A DNA stretch of 64,000 nucleotides from Axinella damicornis (taxonomy: Eukaryota > Porifera > Demospongiae > Axinellida > Axinellidae): the NCBI GenBank assembly GCA_963931865.1, contig OZ007513.1, positions 6,804,157 to 6,868,156 on the forward strand, given 5' to 3'. Each line of letters starts with the position of its first letter. Within the stretch, counting starts at the first letter, position 1. The translations under genes and the position numbers were made by a program. Of this stretch, positions 44,154-56,233 are shown piece by piece. The notes under the pieces are model-generated. The model was not told the origin of the DNA and did not search any database. It saw only the letters and a program-made list of their open reading frames with translations.

Positions 44154-47144
44154 ATGAGCAAAATTGCGCGATTTCGCCGATGCCGTGCTTCCTACCTTAA
44201 ACTTAGAGAAATGCGGGTTGGTAGATAAGTACTTTATGAAGGAAAAGATCCGTTTACTATATGGGTCTGTTTTATGTACATCAGGCCCCTTTGCTATGGG
44301 TCTGTTTTATGTACTAACTATTAAGGGTCTGTTTTATGTACATGAGACCCTTATACTATAAGGGTCTTTCTTATGTCAGCAGACCCCTATACTATATGGG
44401 TCTGTCTTATGTACTCTGCTCATCTAATTTACAGAAACTTACCCATGCTCCACCCATCTAGCTACATAAGAGAAACCCATTATATATGCTAGGTCTGGTG
44501 CTATATAATGGGTCCTTCTTATGTACTCTGATTACCTACCAATTATGCAGGGGCAGCCCTTGCTACAAAAGAGAGACCCATTATATATGCTAGGTCTGGT
44601 GCTATATAGCTAATGGGTCCTTCTTATGTACTTTGATTACCTACCAATTATCCAGGGGCTGTCCTTGCTACATAAAAGTGACCCATTATATATGCTAGGT
44701 CTTGTACTATATAATGGGTCCTTCTTATGTACTTTGATTACCTACCAATTATCCAGGGGCAGCCCTTGCTACATAAGAGTGATCCATTATATATGCTAGG
44801 TCTTGTACTATCCTTCATATGTACTTTGATTACCATTATTTTCATTTTTCCAGGAGCCCCACCCACTTTTGCTCTCAGCACACAGGAGCCCCACCCACTC
44901 ATGCTAGGCCACAAGAGTATATAGCTAATTCAATTTTCATTGCTGCAGTCTTTTTCAAACGTATGGTCACAATTAAATTCATAGTCATTGTCTGCATCAG
45001 GATCCGCCTTTTTTGTAGATGTCGACTTCCTCTTCAGTGAATCCAAAGAATGAAGTGGATGTTTCAGTAGTGACTGTGGATTAGTATACTAGCATAATGC
45101 AATTGGCTCAGTAAGGCTTGTTTATACCAGGTCCTACATGCTGCTGCCTTTCCGCAATGGTTTGTGTTTTTAGCTGGGAACAGGAAGGAAATGTGAATGA
45201 TCGAATGCAAAGTTGGGGAAATTTCAAGCTTAAACACATTCGCATTTCTTTACTGCTCCCAGCCAAACACACAAACCACTGCGGAAATTAAGGCAAGCAG
45301 CATGGACCTGGTATACTAGCACCTAATCCACAGCCACTACCATCCTTTGGAAGGAGGGTCAAGGTCCTGTTTGATGGCAAGAAGAGGTACCCAGCGGTGA
45401 TAATAGGGCAAGATAATAGCTGCAAATGGATCACCCATTTTGAGGATGGAACAGAAGATACAGTGTCGGATCCTGATGCAGACAATGACTATGAATTTGA
45501 TTATGACTAGTCTATGCATTTGTTTGGTATGGTGAAAAAGACTGCAGCAATGAAAATTGAATTAGCTATATACTCTTGTGGCCTAGCATGAGTGGGTGGG
45601 GCTCCTGTGTGCTGAGAGCATGAGTGGGTGGGGCTCCTGTGTGCTGAGAGCAAAAGTGGGTGGGGCTCCTGTGTGCTGAGAGCAAAAGTGGGTGGGGCTC
45701 CTGTGTGCTGAGAGCAAAAGTGGGTGGGGCTCCTGGAAAAATAAAAATAGAACTGTGACATGGTAATGGTATGTAGCAAGGACAGCCCCTGGATAATTGG
45801 TAGGTAATCAAAGTACATAAGAAGGACCCATTATATAGCACCAGACCTAGCATATATAATGGGTCTCTCTTATGTAGCAAGGGCTGCCCCTGCATAATTG
45901 GTAGGTAATCAGAGTACATAAGAAGGACCCATTATATAGCACCAGACCTAGCATATATAATGGGTCCCTCTTATGTAGATGGGTGGAGCATGGGTAAGTT
46001 TCTGTAAATTAGATGAGCAGAGTACATAAGACAGACCCATATAGTAAAGGGGCCTGATGTACATAAAACAGACCCATATAGTAAACGGATCTTTTCCTTC
46101 ATAAAGTACTTGTCTACCAACCCGAGAAATGCAAGAAGCTGAGGAATACGGCGAAATGCAAGAAGCTCAGGATACGGAGACAAAAAGACAGCAAGAAGCT
46201 CGTGATGCGGCGGCAAGGAGACAGCAAGAAGCCCAAGCTCAGGCAGCTAAGCGTCGATCTGAGTCACTCGAGGATGCGGCGGCAAGAAGACATCAAGATG
46301 CCCAGACCAAGAAAAGGTAATACATGTAGTTATAATATATACGAGGTTGATTACAATGCATGCACATTTCTGTGTACATGCTTTTTAGACTGACTATGTA
46401 TATGTTTAGGAAGCGCTGCTCTAAGGATAAGAGACAGCAAGAAGCCCAGGCTAAGGCAACTAAGCGCCAATCTCAGTCAGTCGAGGATGCGGAGGCAAGG
46501 AGACAGCGAGAAGCCCAGGCTCAGGCAGCTAAACGTCGATCTGAGTCACTCGAGGATGCAGAGGCAAGAAGACAGCAAGATGCCCAGACCAAGATAAGGT
46601 AATACATGTAGTTATAATATGTGCGAGGTAGATTACAATGCATGCACATTTCTGTGTACATGCTTTTTATACTGACTATGTATATGTTTAGGAAGCGCTG
46701 CTCTAGGGAGAAGAGACAGCAAGAAGCCCAGGCTAAGGCAACTAAGCGCCAATCTCAGTCAGTCGAGGATGTGGAGGCAAGGAGACAGCAAGAAGCCCAG
46801 GCTCAGGCAGCTAAACGTCGATCTGAGTCACTCGAGGATGCAGAGGCAAGAAGACAGCAAGATGCCCGGGCTAAAGCAGCTAAGCGCCGATCTGAGTCAC
46901 TCGAGGATGCGGAGGCAAGAAGACAGCAAGATTCCCGGGCTAAGGCAGCTAAGCGTCAATCTGAGTCACTCGAGGATTCAGAGGCAAGGAGACAGCGAGA
47001 AGCCCGGGCTCAGAAAAGGTACAGTCCAAGGGTTATATTGTGTACAAGGTTGTTTACATTTCTGTATACACAGTTGATGACTTTCTGTTCAAATTTAGGA
47101 AACGTAACTCAGGGACGGAAGAAGTAAAGAGAAAACTGAAGTAG
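44154..47144 (+). CDS. Arg/Gln/Glu-rich repeat protein, four exons, exon 1 split by a foldback transposon
   Basis: Removing the 44215-46123 element and one 9-bp duplication gives a four-exon gene: 44154-44214 plus 46133-46316, 46410-46598, 46692-47018, and 47099-47144 (stop TAG). Donors are AAAAG|GTAATA, ATAAG|GTAATA and AAAAG|GTACAG; acceptors TTTAG|GA all split an AG|G codon, so phase is kept throughout (268 residues). The protein is nearly all helix, with a repeat of about 23 residues centred on AAKRRSESLEDAEARRQQ. Exons 2 and 3 with their introns are tandem duplicates. Similar charged repeats precede helicase domains in some Helitron-like proteins, but no helicase is here; that link is weak. 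As it stands, the upstream half ends 10 bases into the transposon. The downstream half has an ATG at 46129, inside the right target duplication. Confidence 0.65.
45292..45510 (+). pseudogene. Captured Tudor-like domain exon inside the foldback
   Basis: An open stretch without its own ATG reads FGRRVKVLFDGKKRYPAVII, then WITHFEDGTEDTVSDPDADN and DYEFDYD before TAG. The order of a basic strand, an aromatic KRYPA turn, a FEDG turn and a PDxD end is that of Tudor/SH3-like chromatin-reader domains. A likely acceptor is TCCACAG|CC. The left arm carries, on the minus strand at about 44935-45066, a related 3' part (SLKRKSTSTKKA joined to DPDADNDYEF), so the two arms hold different versions of a gene end. 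I infer capture of a host gene piece by the element. Confidence 0.55.
45592..45740 (+). repeat. 32-bp tandem repeat in the right arm of the foldback
   Basis: AAAAGTGGGTGGGGCTCCTG followed by TGTGCTGAGAGC is repeated about 4.5 times. The left arm (about 44850-44910) has fewer units, so the arms differ in repeat number as in classical Foldback elements. Confidence 0.9.
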
Positions 47145-47811
47145 CAAGATCAGCCAAAAGAGAGCGCAGGATCAAGCAACTACTCTGCTGTGTGAAGCGT
47201 AGAGGAAGTCTCAAAGGTTTTCCTCTCAGCTGTGAAGGAAGGGCCTGACTACATCTGTGCCTGTTGTCATGTTACAAATATACCTAGTGACAGCAAACTA
47301 CTGGCTAGGCACACACTGTAAATCTTTGAATTTCAAATTATCCAATGATCAAAGAATCATCATGTAATCTCTATGTACTCTCACTCCATTGATCAAATAC
47401 TTCTGCTCAGCACTCCAAATGCTCAAGCTAATTATACGTAAAGGTTTCCAAGTCATATTATCATCTACACCTGCCCACAGCTACTACCATCACCATACAC
47501 TGCAGCATACTGCGCACGGGGTATGTGCTCTACAGAGCTCTAGTTATAATTGTGACAAATAAATTAGCTAGTTCTTTCCTCTATGCATATGCACAGCATG
47601 CATATTACAACAAGTCAGCTGTTTACAGCTTTCTAATTTTACGACTTGCCATCTAGCTATGTGGTATGTTAGAATGTATAGAGACCACATTAGCATGATT
47701 GCTTTTATGTAGCCTTTGTCTATTTGAGACAGAGATTTACATCGGAAAAAAAAAACAGTAGCTACTCTGGTTTAGCAATAGAATACTGTAGCTAATAACC
47801 AACACATCGCC

Positions 47812-47848
47812 TAGTCTCGTTCCTAGACCCCCTTCGGGAACGAGACTA
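47812..47848. mobile_element. 37-bp micro-foldback, 8 of 9 bp target duplication
   Basis: TAGTCTCGTTCCTAGACCCC folds on CGGGAACGAGACTA. The flanks CACATCGCC and CACATTGCC differ at one base. It is the smallest element in the window with a convincing duplication. Confidence 0.85.
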
Positions 47849-48185
47849 CACATTGCCATTGTTCAAATGAGCTAACCATGCACTTCAATTTGCAGCGGTC
47901 AACAAACTATACTGCAGAAACCCAGTTGTGGGGTACAGTTCCTTTGCGTTTGGTATAGTGCTTACACATGTGCAGCTAGAATGAGATTGATTAAGTCGTG
48001 ACACTTCATAAACTAACCTACACTGAGGGATCACTGTGTACCAAACTTCAAGGTTTGAGGTTCCATGGCTATACCACTTCAATTCATAAACTGGGTTTGT
48101 AGCTAATAAATATTAAATGGATTCCCGGCCCATGGCGGATTCTACTTGGTACAGAAATAAATCTGGCCATATCCAAATGAGGTCC

Positions 48186-48345
48186 GAAACCACGGTAACC
48201 CACATTGTTGACACAGTAAATATTATTATAACTAACAGCAATGAATCTAGACTAGGTAGCTAAGTAGCATATCGATCGAATCATTAGTGAAAACTTGCCT
48301 CATCACCTGCTCATCAGATGCCTGTAGTTGGATGGCTCAAGCTGT
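48186..48345 (+). repeat. Dispersed repeat, copy of 29584-29745
   Basis: See 29584-29745 for the shared words. Confidence 0.85.
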
Positions 48346-49000
48346 TAAAATTGGGATGCTCATTCGCATGTTCCACAATAGCACCCTGGGGGTGCTGTGG
48401 TGGTTTCCATGGTAACCTTGATGTAAAACCAGGGATTCAATGGATATGGATCCACAATATGGTGTGTACAACAAATTGTCATAGTGACAATCAATTTCTG
48501 GGAACAAAGAACAATCAGATTCTGTGGAAACCGTGACCAATGTTACCATGGAAACCGGTGCTAGTGGGATTCTATTCTGGGGCATGCAAATGAGCGCCAA
48601 ATTTAACAGTGTACAGCAATACTGAAGATGTACGTCCACCGCCTGTTTGTTAGCAACCGATGCTTCACTGGTTAGCGAACGTCACTGACTGCTTCAAGGT
48701 ACATGACAAATAGTATGGAAAGGAGCATCTATCTTCAATTTTCTCTGATAATTGCATTCTTAACGCAACCAACGCTTTCAAAGACACCTTTGCCAGACAC
48801 GACTCTGTGAAAAGAAATGTACCTCAAGCCGCCAAATGTTCTGTGCCGGTAGGCATGGACGTTTGGGGATGAGACGAAGTATTACTGAGGTCAAGAGCGC
48901 ATGATGACATCATCGTCATGCACTCTTGCCCTGGTCTGAGTATGTCCCAACATGAGTACCCACAACATGACTGTACACCAAATGTCCACGTTCCTTTTAG

Positions 49001-50340
49001 GTTCCACAGGCCTTCATCATACCAACTAGTCTTTCCAGCTGAGCAGGTGGACTTTGACCCCCTCTGCCTGATGCAGGAGACCCCTCAGCTTTACATGAGA
49101 AGAGGCAGCCCCTCCTCATTTCACTTCATTCACCCGACTCTACAAGAGTGTTTGGTGGCTGTTCATATCTCACAGCTACCCTCCAAGGAACAGGCAGAGC
49201 TGATTGAACAACACCTGAGACATGGCTAGCTACTTCAAAATGGTCTTCAGATTTCTAGCAGGACTAACCAAGTTGGAAAACATCACCCAGAGCATCATTC
49301 AGCAACTGCTACATAGTGACAAACTGATTCGGCTGTATGGTAGACAAATAGTGGTGATGACGAACTGCTGCTGGTTATTCAAATCTCACAGTGATGTGAC
49401 AACTGTGAAAGTTCTCTGTTCAGATGAAATGGATATTTGGTTTGGGCGTACGTGGACTTCTACATCACTGGGTACTGTGTAGCTCACTCCCAGTGCAACT
49501 GCTGGTCGCTTCATTCTTGTGTTCATTGTATAGACGGAACTGTTCTCCCAAGGTTATCACACTTCCAGTACAACCAGGGATAGTGGATGCATCTCTCAAG
49601 TGTTTACTTTGGTTCAAATTACATTACATCAGAAGGTATTCTACATTTCCGGAGCATTCCTCAACACATTCGACAAGGCATATCAGGAAAGAGTTATCAA
49701 TGTGGAATAATGAACTGGATGCACATGCATGTGACCTCCTAGCCAAGGCTGTATCAGAAATGCCTATGTTAGAGGAAGTTAATTTTGACTACAATTCAGC
49801 CATTGGAAATGGTGGAGCTGTGTCACTCATAAGGTCACTGTACACCAGCAAGGTGAAGACTCTGAGACTCTGGACACTGGCATCTGTGAAGAGGACTGTA
49901 TGAGTTTGTCAGAATTAACTATCAAAATCCAGTCACTACCTCAAAGACCTTACTGTTTGGGTCAACAAATTGTCATCTGAGAGTGTGGAAATCATCACCA
50001 GGGGAATCACACAGCAGTTCCCTGAAAGAACTGAACATGTCACATTCCCAGTTCAGTATGGCAGCTGCGGTCGACTTAGCATCACTACTGAGTGAACAAT
50101 CCAACTGTAAACTGGAGGAGTTGTATTTACGGCACTGTAACATCAGCAGTGAGGGAACAGTTGCCTTTGCAACAGCCCTTTGTAAAAATTCAACCCTTCG
50201 TAATGTGAATTTGGATCTCAACCACATTGGACAAGATGGAGCAGCTGCAATTTCCCTCTCAGAACAGAACACTGAGGGGGATAGACCTGGACGATGACTC
50301 CATGGGTGAAGAGGGTGTTCTGGTGTTTACAGTAAATGTG
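49001..50340 (+). pseudogene. NLR fragment: end of NACHT helical region plus leucine-rich repeats
   Basis: After a possible acceptor (CCTTTTAG|GTTCC) the frame reads FDPLCLMQETPQLYMRRGS and SFHFIHPTLQECLVAVHISQ, the helical segment that follows NACHT ATPases in animal NLRs. After a 4-base insertion (GGC-TAGC-TAC near 49225) it continues YFKMVFRFLAGLTKL. Leucine-rich repeats follow: LEEVNFDYNSAIGNGGAVSL, LKELNMSHSQFSMAAAVDLA, LEELYLRHCNISSEGTVAFA, LRNVNLDLNHIGQDGAAAIS and, after another shift near 50265, LRGIDLDDDSMGEEGV. NLRs sense cytosolic danger or microbe signals and oligomerise through NACHT. There are at least four frame breaks, no NACHT core and no N-terminal domain: a decayed C-terminal half, or uncorrected sequence. 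Confidence 0.8.
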
Positions 50341-52552
50341 ACTGACTTTCTGCCATTTCTCTAGTCTTGTTAAGGTAGCATTATACCTTTACCGTTAGGG
50401 TACCTTTAATTTCACAGTGTTTGTACATTCACACACAATTGCATTTTTTTTTCATGTATCTGAGTCTGCCCTATAAAATGAGTCCCTGATGCAAACGCGC
50501 GGACACATTATGACCTTCCGTATAGACTGTGTACAGCTGATCGGGCAGTGCAGAACTGGCTGATCTGAAGGTTACCAAATGCAATAAAATTCATGAAGGA
50601 GGAGTGGCTAGCCATGTACATGTACCCATACAGCCTATCAACCCCACTGGATCAGCCCTTGGAGTAACCTCATTATTCCTATATATAGCTTTGTTCCTGG
50701 GCCAAACAGGAGAAGTGAAGGCTATAGCTATACGCCCTGAACTGACCAGCAGCTCTGCCTAGAGATCAATTGTATATACAAGGCCCCACCTACATAATAA
50801 TATTATGTAGGTGGGGCCTTGAACAAGGCTATAGTGGTCAAAAATACTATGGGTGTTGTCCGATTATTGATAGGTTAACCACAGCTACACAATTAAGCCG
50901 GCCACCAATCTTCATTAGAGGCCAAAACTGTCACATTGAAGCACTTTAACTCCCTGTCTAGGAGCTCTGATTGGCTGAATCTACGTAATCAGTGAATTAT
51001 ATTTATCTTTGTCCCTAGCTCTCGATCTGGGCAGAGGGTAGGGGCCAGCTTCACTGAGAGGTTTAGTCAAAATAGAAACAGGTTTCACACAATGCTAGCT
51101 GGTATGGTAATTTTGCATGTTTGTGACATTTGCCTGGTATCAGGTTACCAGGGATGCCCCTGGACAAAGTGACAGATTGGAAACCACACCGGCAGACAGA
51201 ATGCACAGTCAGCATCGAGCAAAGGGTATCATCACAGCAAACAACAGCCAGCAAATGCAATAATTAAGGCGGTCACACGATTTGGTTCATTAAGTTGCGT
51301 CTGCTAGGATTGCTGACTTTGTGGTCCCACCAGCCCCTTCTGAAGATTCCTCCAACTCAGGCAGCTCCTGGGAGAGGGGAACAACAGAGTGCAGCAGTAC
51401 CAGGTGACACCTGTCATACCCACAACCACACAGAGGAAGGCTAGAGATGGTTGTGTCTGATGATCCAAGGCATTGGAATTGAATAATTGATTTGCATCTG
51501 CGTGACTAAGGCATGGAATGGTATGGAATGGAATCGGAAGTTTAGAGTGGAATCCTATAATTCCATCATTTCCGCAACTTGGCGAGTTTGTGCATCCCTG
51601 CCAATTCGTATGCACATGTAAACCCCGGTTCCAAGATCAAGTATGGAAAAACAGAGCTAGAGAGGCCAGACGTGGTCGAAAATTAGTTTTGTTAATTGCT
51701 GCCAATGTTGGTGTAAAACAAACGTTTCCTCATGGAATTGTGGGGAATTGGGCAAATTTATACAGAATTGGGTAGACATCTGGACTTATTGGAATTGAAT
51801 TTGAGCTGGAAGTGACTAATTATTGCATCTGAATTGCATTAGTGCATGAAAACAATATGAATAGAATGATTCCATGTGCTCCTGATCTTCAATTCCCAAT
51901 GTGAGAGTGTGTGTGGATGGGATAGGGATCGAACTTCTATCCCATCCTTATCCCGTCCACATCCACCCACACACGTCATACATACACACACACACACACA
52001 AACATACATCACTTAATCTAGCATGGAGCATGACTTTTTGTGTGTTAAAGTTAGTAGTAGTCACAGAAGAAATCACTGAAGTACGTACATAAGAGTATGA
52101 ACTGCTCCCAGTTTCATTCCTGGACCTCCTCTTCCTCAGCTGGTGGTGATGGTACTGCAAGTGCATGACCAGAGCTGGGGAGGAGGTCTGGGAATGAGGC
52201 TAGTAGGAACACGTACCAGTGAGTCCATTCACATTGTCATACATTTCTGGCTGCACATGATGATGTTCTCACAAATTATTGCATTCACAGATCTACATGA
52301 CATTGTGTTGTGTGGCTATACCACCTGAGATAAAAAACGGACCAACCTTGTGCCCATGCAGGCTCCACCCCAGCTGTTGTTCACATACAGTAACACAAGT
52401 CCGGGCTAGTGTTCCACCAAGCTGGGGGGTGGAGGTTGACAACCATGGTAGTGTCACACTAGGATGTGAAGTCTTGTCATGGGGTGGTCACTGTCAGCTA
52501 CAAGGATGGGACAACGTATACTGCATGAGTGGGAATGGCTTATGCTCCAGAT
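50341..52552. other. No supported gene; palindrome at 50779-50821
   Basis: CAAGGCCCCACCTACATAAT, centre, ATTATGTAGGTGGGGCCTTG is a nearly perfect 43-bp palindrome. It sits inside a wider pair, TAGCTTTGTTCCTGGGCC (50686) and TTGAACAAGGCTA (to 50832), of the micro-foldback family, as if one hairpin were nested in another. The 62-65 codon frames show no domain. Confidence 0.55.
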
Positions 52553-52605
52553 TAGCCTCGTACACAGGCCCCACCCGCCGCTGGTGGGGCCTGGGTATGA
52601 GGCTA
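52553..52605. mobile_element. Micro-foldback, 7 of 9 bp target duplication
   Basis: TAGCCTCGTACACAGGCCCC and GGGGCCTGGGTATGAGGCTA enclose CACC-CGCCGCT-GGTG. The flanks GCTCCAGAT and ACACCAGAT match at 7 of 9. Even the arm change GTACACAGG is partly mirrored (CCTGGGTAT). Confidence 0.7.
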
Positions 52606-53363
52606 ACACCAGATTGCTCCACTACTACTGGGAGTCACAAGTCACACGGTCACAGGAGATTTAACTGCACAGTCACATGCACGATCACAGGCAGTCTTTG
52701 GATGGTCACAGAGCTAGAATTTGCAAGGATTGAGTTACAGCACTTATTGGAGTGACCATCCAAAATAGGCCCAACAAGTCAACTTTAGATCGATGGTCTT
52801 GCACATTATTTCGCCAGACAAACCATTCACTAGCTGGACATGCTGCTAGCTCTTGACCGCTTGTGCACACTCTGACTGGTACTACGTGTATGTTCACTCA
52901 TGAACAGGTTAATCAGATGACAGCAGAAAGCTAGATGCCAACTCACATGTAGTGGACTGATAGCTAATTTTCATTGCTACGTAGGAAACATGGAAATTGT
53001 ACGCACAACACGTGTTCCAAACAGTGCACACTACAAGGTTAGCTTGGCCTACTCCTGTAGCAGCCTCGTCCCGAGGTGATATCTCCCTGGTGATATTGCC
53101 CAGCTTTTCATCGCTTTTTGTTCGCATGTGGGACAGCCTGGCAACGAGGCTACAACTGCAGCACAAGTTCTATTTAGGCTGGACAGAGTGAAGCAGATCA
53201 CGGACCACAGTGAGGAAGTGGGTGTGACAGGGCAGCTACCACACAGTGGGGATGTGCTAAGTACACCACCACCATGATATTGCATACACTGTACACCACC
53301 ACCATGATATTACATACCCTCCTACTAACGCGTCTTGCGACAAAGCAGATGAGGGACACATCC

Positions 53364-54340
53364 AGCAAGACACACTTGATTAACCCCAGCATGGATCACT
53401 CACACTAGCCTCATTCCCATGCCCGCACTGTTTTAAAACAGCGTGGGCCTGGGAACGAGGCTACACTCTCACCAGCCTGGCAGGAATACTGCAGGTGGTC
53501 CACACAGGGGTTGACTGTGTCCGTGCTGAGTTTCAAGACCTGCACTTAATACCTAATTGGGACAGTCCCTTGCACAAACAGAATTAGAATTTTGTTCAAT
53601 TCAAAGTGGCATACTTTAGTATAGCAAGCACAAAGGAAGTTAAGATGTGCTGGGCCTCAGATACTTTTATCTAGGTGGAGACAGTCCACCAAGTTTGACA
53701 TAATTATTATGGCCTTGGCATGACACTGGGAGAACAGTTCAAACTTAGGCACACACAAAGTGAACAAATATTCCACAGGGACAGCTACAATCAAATCACC
53801 TCTTGTCGTGATGGTATCAGTCACAGTCTCCTCCTCCCTGAGCTCCCTCATGACCGTGTGAGTGCCGGAGATTGGGTCTGGGAACAAAGGGTGTGCAGCA
53901 GTGAACAGGAGTGTCTATAGGACTGGACTATTGTGTTTAATAGGTGTACCTGCATATGGAGGATCTAGATTGTGTCCAGGGGGTGGAGTCAAGTCAGTCA
54001 AGTAATTACATACTGGGAGCGAAATGTCCCCTGGTACACTATCATAAAAGCTTCCTGAGGGAGACTTTTGCCCAAACACGATTTTTGCTGTGAGGAATAA
54101 CCGAGTCTGGGAGCCTGTAAACTGGCAACATAAACTGTTGATTTCAGCTCACTTTGAACGCAGTATTTCATCTGTCCCCGTTCATCGGCCATGGTGTAAG
54201 TGGGCATAACTGAATCAACCATTGGGAAACCTACTTAGGGAAGACAGGTTATATTACATAGTGCTTTAGTGTTCAAAATCTACAGTATGCATCCTAAAAT
54301 CTCGTAAGTTCCATTTTTATTCCTTCATAGCTATACACAT
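53364..54340 (+). repeat. Segmental duplication, copy 1 (partner 56234-56950)
   Basis: GCAAGACACACTTGATTAAC, CCAGCATGGATCACTCACAC, CACACAGGGGTTGAC, GAGTTTCAAGAC, GCTACAATCAAATCACCTCT, GTGTGAGTGCCGGAGATTGG and ATAACCGAGTCTGGGA occur in the same order in both copies. Each copy contains a micro-foldback at the same site. Confidence 0.85.
53406..53463. mobile_element. Micro-foldback inside segmental duplication, copy 1
   Basis: The ends TAGCCTCATTCCCA and GCCTGGGAACGAGGCTA enclose the stem CACTG-TTTTAAAA-CAGCGTG. The flanks CACTCACAC and CACTCTCAC match at 8 of 9. The paralogous hairpin is at 56275. Confidence 0.85.
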
Positions 54341-55119
54341 CATTTCCATGAGCTTATTTGACCATAACACATGTCAATGTGCAGGTTTAGCCTAAAGTAG
54401 CCTCCGATCCCCATTCTGATATTTCAAGGTTATGCCAATAATCCTTTTATTTTAAGCCCATCAAGCCGATATCCAATATCATTGAAGAATGGGCTTGCTG
54501 TCTTTCATTTTCAGCCACCACTAACTTCTTATTTTCCATCTACACAAGCTTGCAGTGTTGAAGGACTTAATTAGTGCATTCCCAACCATTGGAATCCTTT
54601 CGCCGCAAATCTTGCCAAATGCACGCAGCAGAAGTCAGACCTGTATATCCATGCAGTTTGTAGTGACATTTATCTTAACCATACCTGACAGGCATATAGT
54701 AGGTAGTCTTGATTTCAAAGTTCAAGGTTGCTCTGTGTGAAATGAAGAGAATGGCATCGCAAATGAGGTCATATTTATTGAGTGGGTGGTTTCAAGCACT
54801 TCGTGAGACTTCGAAGCAGTGACAAAGCTATGCATGGCATGCACTGCTCAGTGTGGCACAGTCAGCATGATGAGCATAATAGAATGCATGTACAGTGTAC
54901 AGTGTACTAATCAATATCAGACCTGGCCAAACATGTTTGACAATACTTATGAGATGGTCAAGGAGTCAACATAGACCATATAAGGGTTAACCTGCCTTGC
55001 CCTCCAACTGAATTTATTGTTGTATGGGAAAGGGAGTTAAATTTAGAATACACATGTACAGTTCCCCATCAGGTCTTGTTGTGCTGTTGATATTTTCATT
55101 TTGTTTGCTCATTCGAAAT
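54341..55119. other. No supported gene
   Basis: AT-rich sequence preceding the NACHT fragment. No domain, repeat or RNA gene is recognised. Confidence 0.45.
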
Positions 55120-56090
55120 AAACAAGAGAGTTCGCTGTCGTTATGCCGACTTCATTCGAGGCAAGTATTGCTCTGAAATTCCATCATTCCGCAATCTCGA
55201 ATGGCTCCCTTTACCCACCCGAAAGGTCTTCAACCTCACCATGGTCGCCCATGAACAGCAGTGGTACGGTCCCAATGAAGAGGAGGTGAAGCTTCTACTG
55301 ACGGGGGATGTCAGTGGTGAAATGCGACGTAAAGAAAAAGTGACACTGAAGAAACTATCAGATAATTATGCTGAACCCAAATGGTTGTTACAGTGGGGAT
55401 CATAGAATTGTCCTGATTGAAGGAGCCCCCGGTGTTGGTAAGAGCACCATGGCCTGGGATATTTGTCGGAAGTGGGGAATGGGAGAGCTGTTTGAAGAAT
55501 TGTGCTGTTTGTCCAGCTACGAGATGAAGCCATTCAGTCTGCTCGGTCTCTTGAGGACCTGTTTCCAGATGATTTGAATAGCAATATTGAGGCAGTGCAT
55601 CCTGTTCAGGATTATGGTAGTCTCAAAGTTGTGCTTGTCCTAGATGGCTGGGATGAATTTCCACCGGGGCTTCATGGAAACTCTATCATCAGAAAGCTCA
55701 TAATTATGTAGTCCTGCAAGTCTCAAAATGCAGGACAGTGTACTGATCATTACCTCTCGACCCATAGCAACAGCTGAACTACAACGTTATGCCACTTTCA
55801 CAATTGAAATTTTTGGATTCAGGCAAACCGAGGTAGAAGACTACCTTGCACAAGCAATTCGCAATCCCCAGATTCAGAAGAAGCTAAAAGACCTTCTAAA
55901 GGAGAGACCAGTCATTAAATCCAGTTGCTACATTCCCATGAATGCCATAATTGTTGCCAACTGCATACTTTGAGAGCTACAATCTTCCAAAGGAACCAAG
56001 CACTCTCAGTTTGATTGGAAAGCTTTGCACGTCTCGGGGCATCCAAGTCATACCACTTCCTCCATCTCTCGATTTAGGAACTGCTTGCTG
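55120..56090 (+). pseudogene. NLR fragment: NACHT ATPase core
   Basis: The frame before NACHT reads KLLLTGDVSGEMRRKEKVTL. After a shift near 55360 it continues CYSGDHRIVLIEGAPGVGKS with a complete Walker A (55422-55448). After another shift near 55495 comes VQLRDEAIQSARSLEDLFP, then LKVVLVLDGWDEFPPGLHGN, the Walker B with the Asp-Gly-x-Asp-Glu signature (about 55638-55655). The sensor LIITSRPIATAELQRY and FGFRQTEVEDYLAQAI follow, ending after a shift near 55968 in ESYNLPKEPSTLS. All core ATPase motifs are recognisable, but at least four frame changes separate them, and neither an N-terminal domain nor LRRs are attached. It lies 5 kb downstream of the LRR fragment, in the same orientation. Confidence 0.85.
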
Positions 56091-56233
56091 CATTTCACAT
56101 TTCTACACAACAAACATAATACAGTGCACCAGCATTCCGGTGCACCTGTAGTAAAGTGTCTGCATGTGACGTTTCACAGAGTGCACAGGTTGAATTACAT
56201 GTTTCACGTTAGTATGAAACAAGCACATTTGCT

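Larger units (their letters stand above)
44215..46123. mobile_element. 1.9-kb Foldback-type transposon with perfect 9-bp target duplication
   Basis: The ends GGGTTGGTAGA and TCTACCAACCC (the left reads AGATAAGTACTTTATGAAGG onward, the right its near complement) open arms of several hundred bp with the centre near 45210. GAGAAATGC flanks both sides (44206-44214 and 46124-46132). The arms contain repeated ATATGGGTCTG, ATAATGGGTCCTTCTTATGT and GTAGGTAATCA-like words. The 9-bp duplication and long modular inverted repeats are the hallmarks of Foldback/Mutator-like elements. There is no transposase inside, so it depends on an enzyme made elsewhere. Confidence 0.9.
47145..48930. other. No gene; contains a micro-foldback and a dispersed repeat
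   Basis: It holds the 37-bp hairpin at 47812-47848 and the repeat at 48186-48345 (annotated separately). The rest is AT-rich without recognisable coding, apart from an A run at 47746-47755. Confidence 0.5.

Noticed and set aside
52279..52755. 158-codon ORF containing a PPEIKNG word like the start of a sushi domain
   Set aside because: The cysteine and tryptophan spacing that follows does not fit a sushi domain, and the frame crosses the hairpin at 52553.
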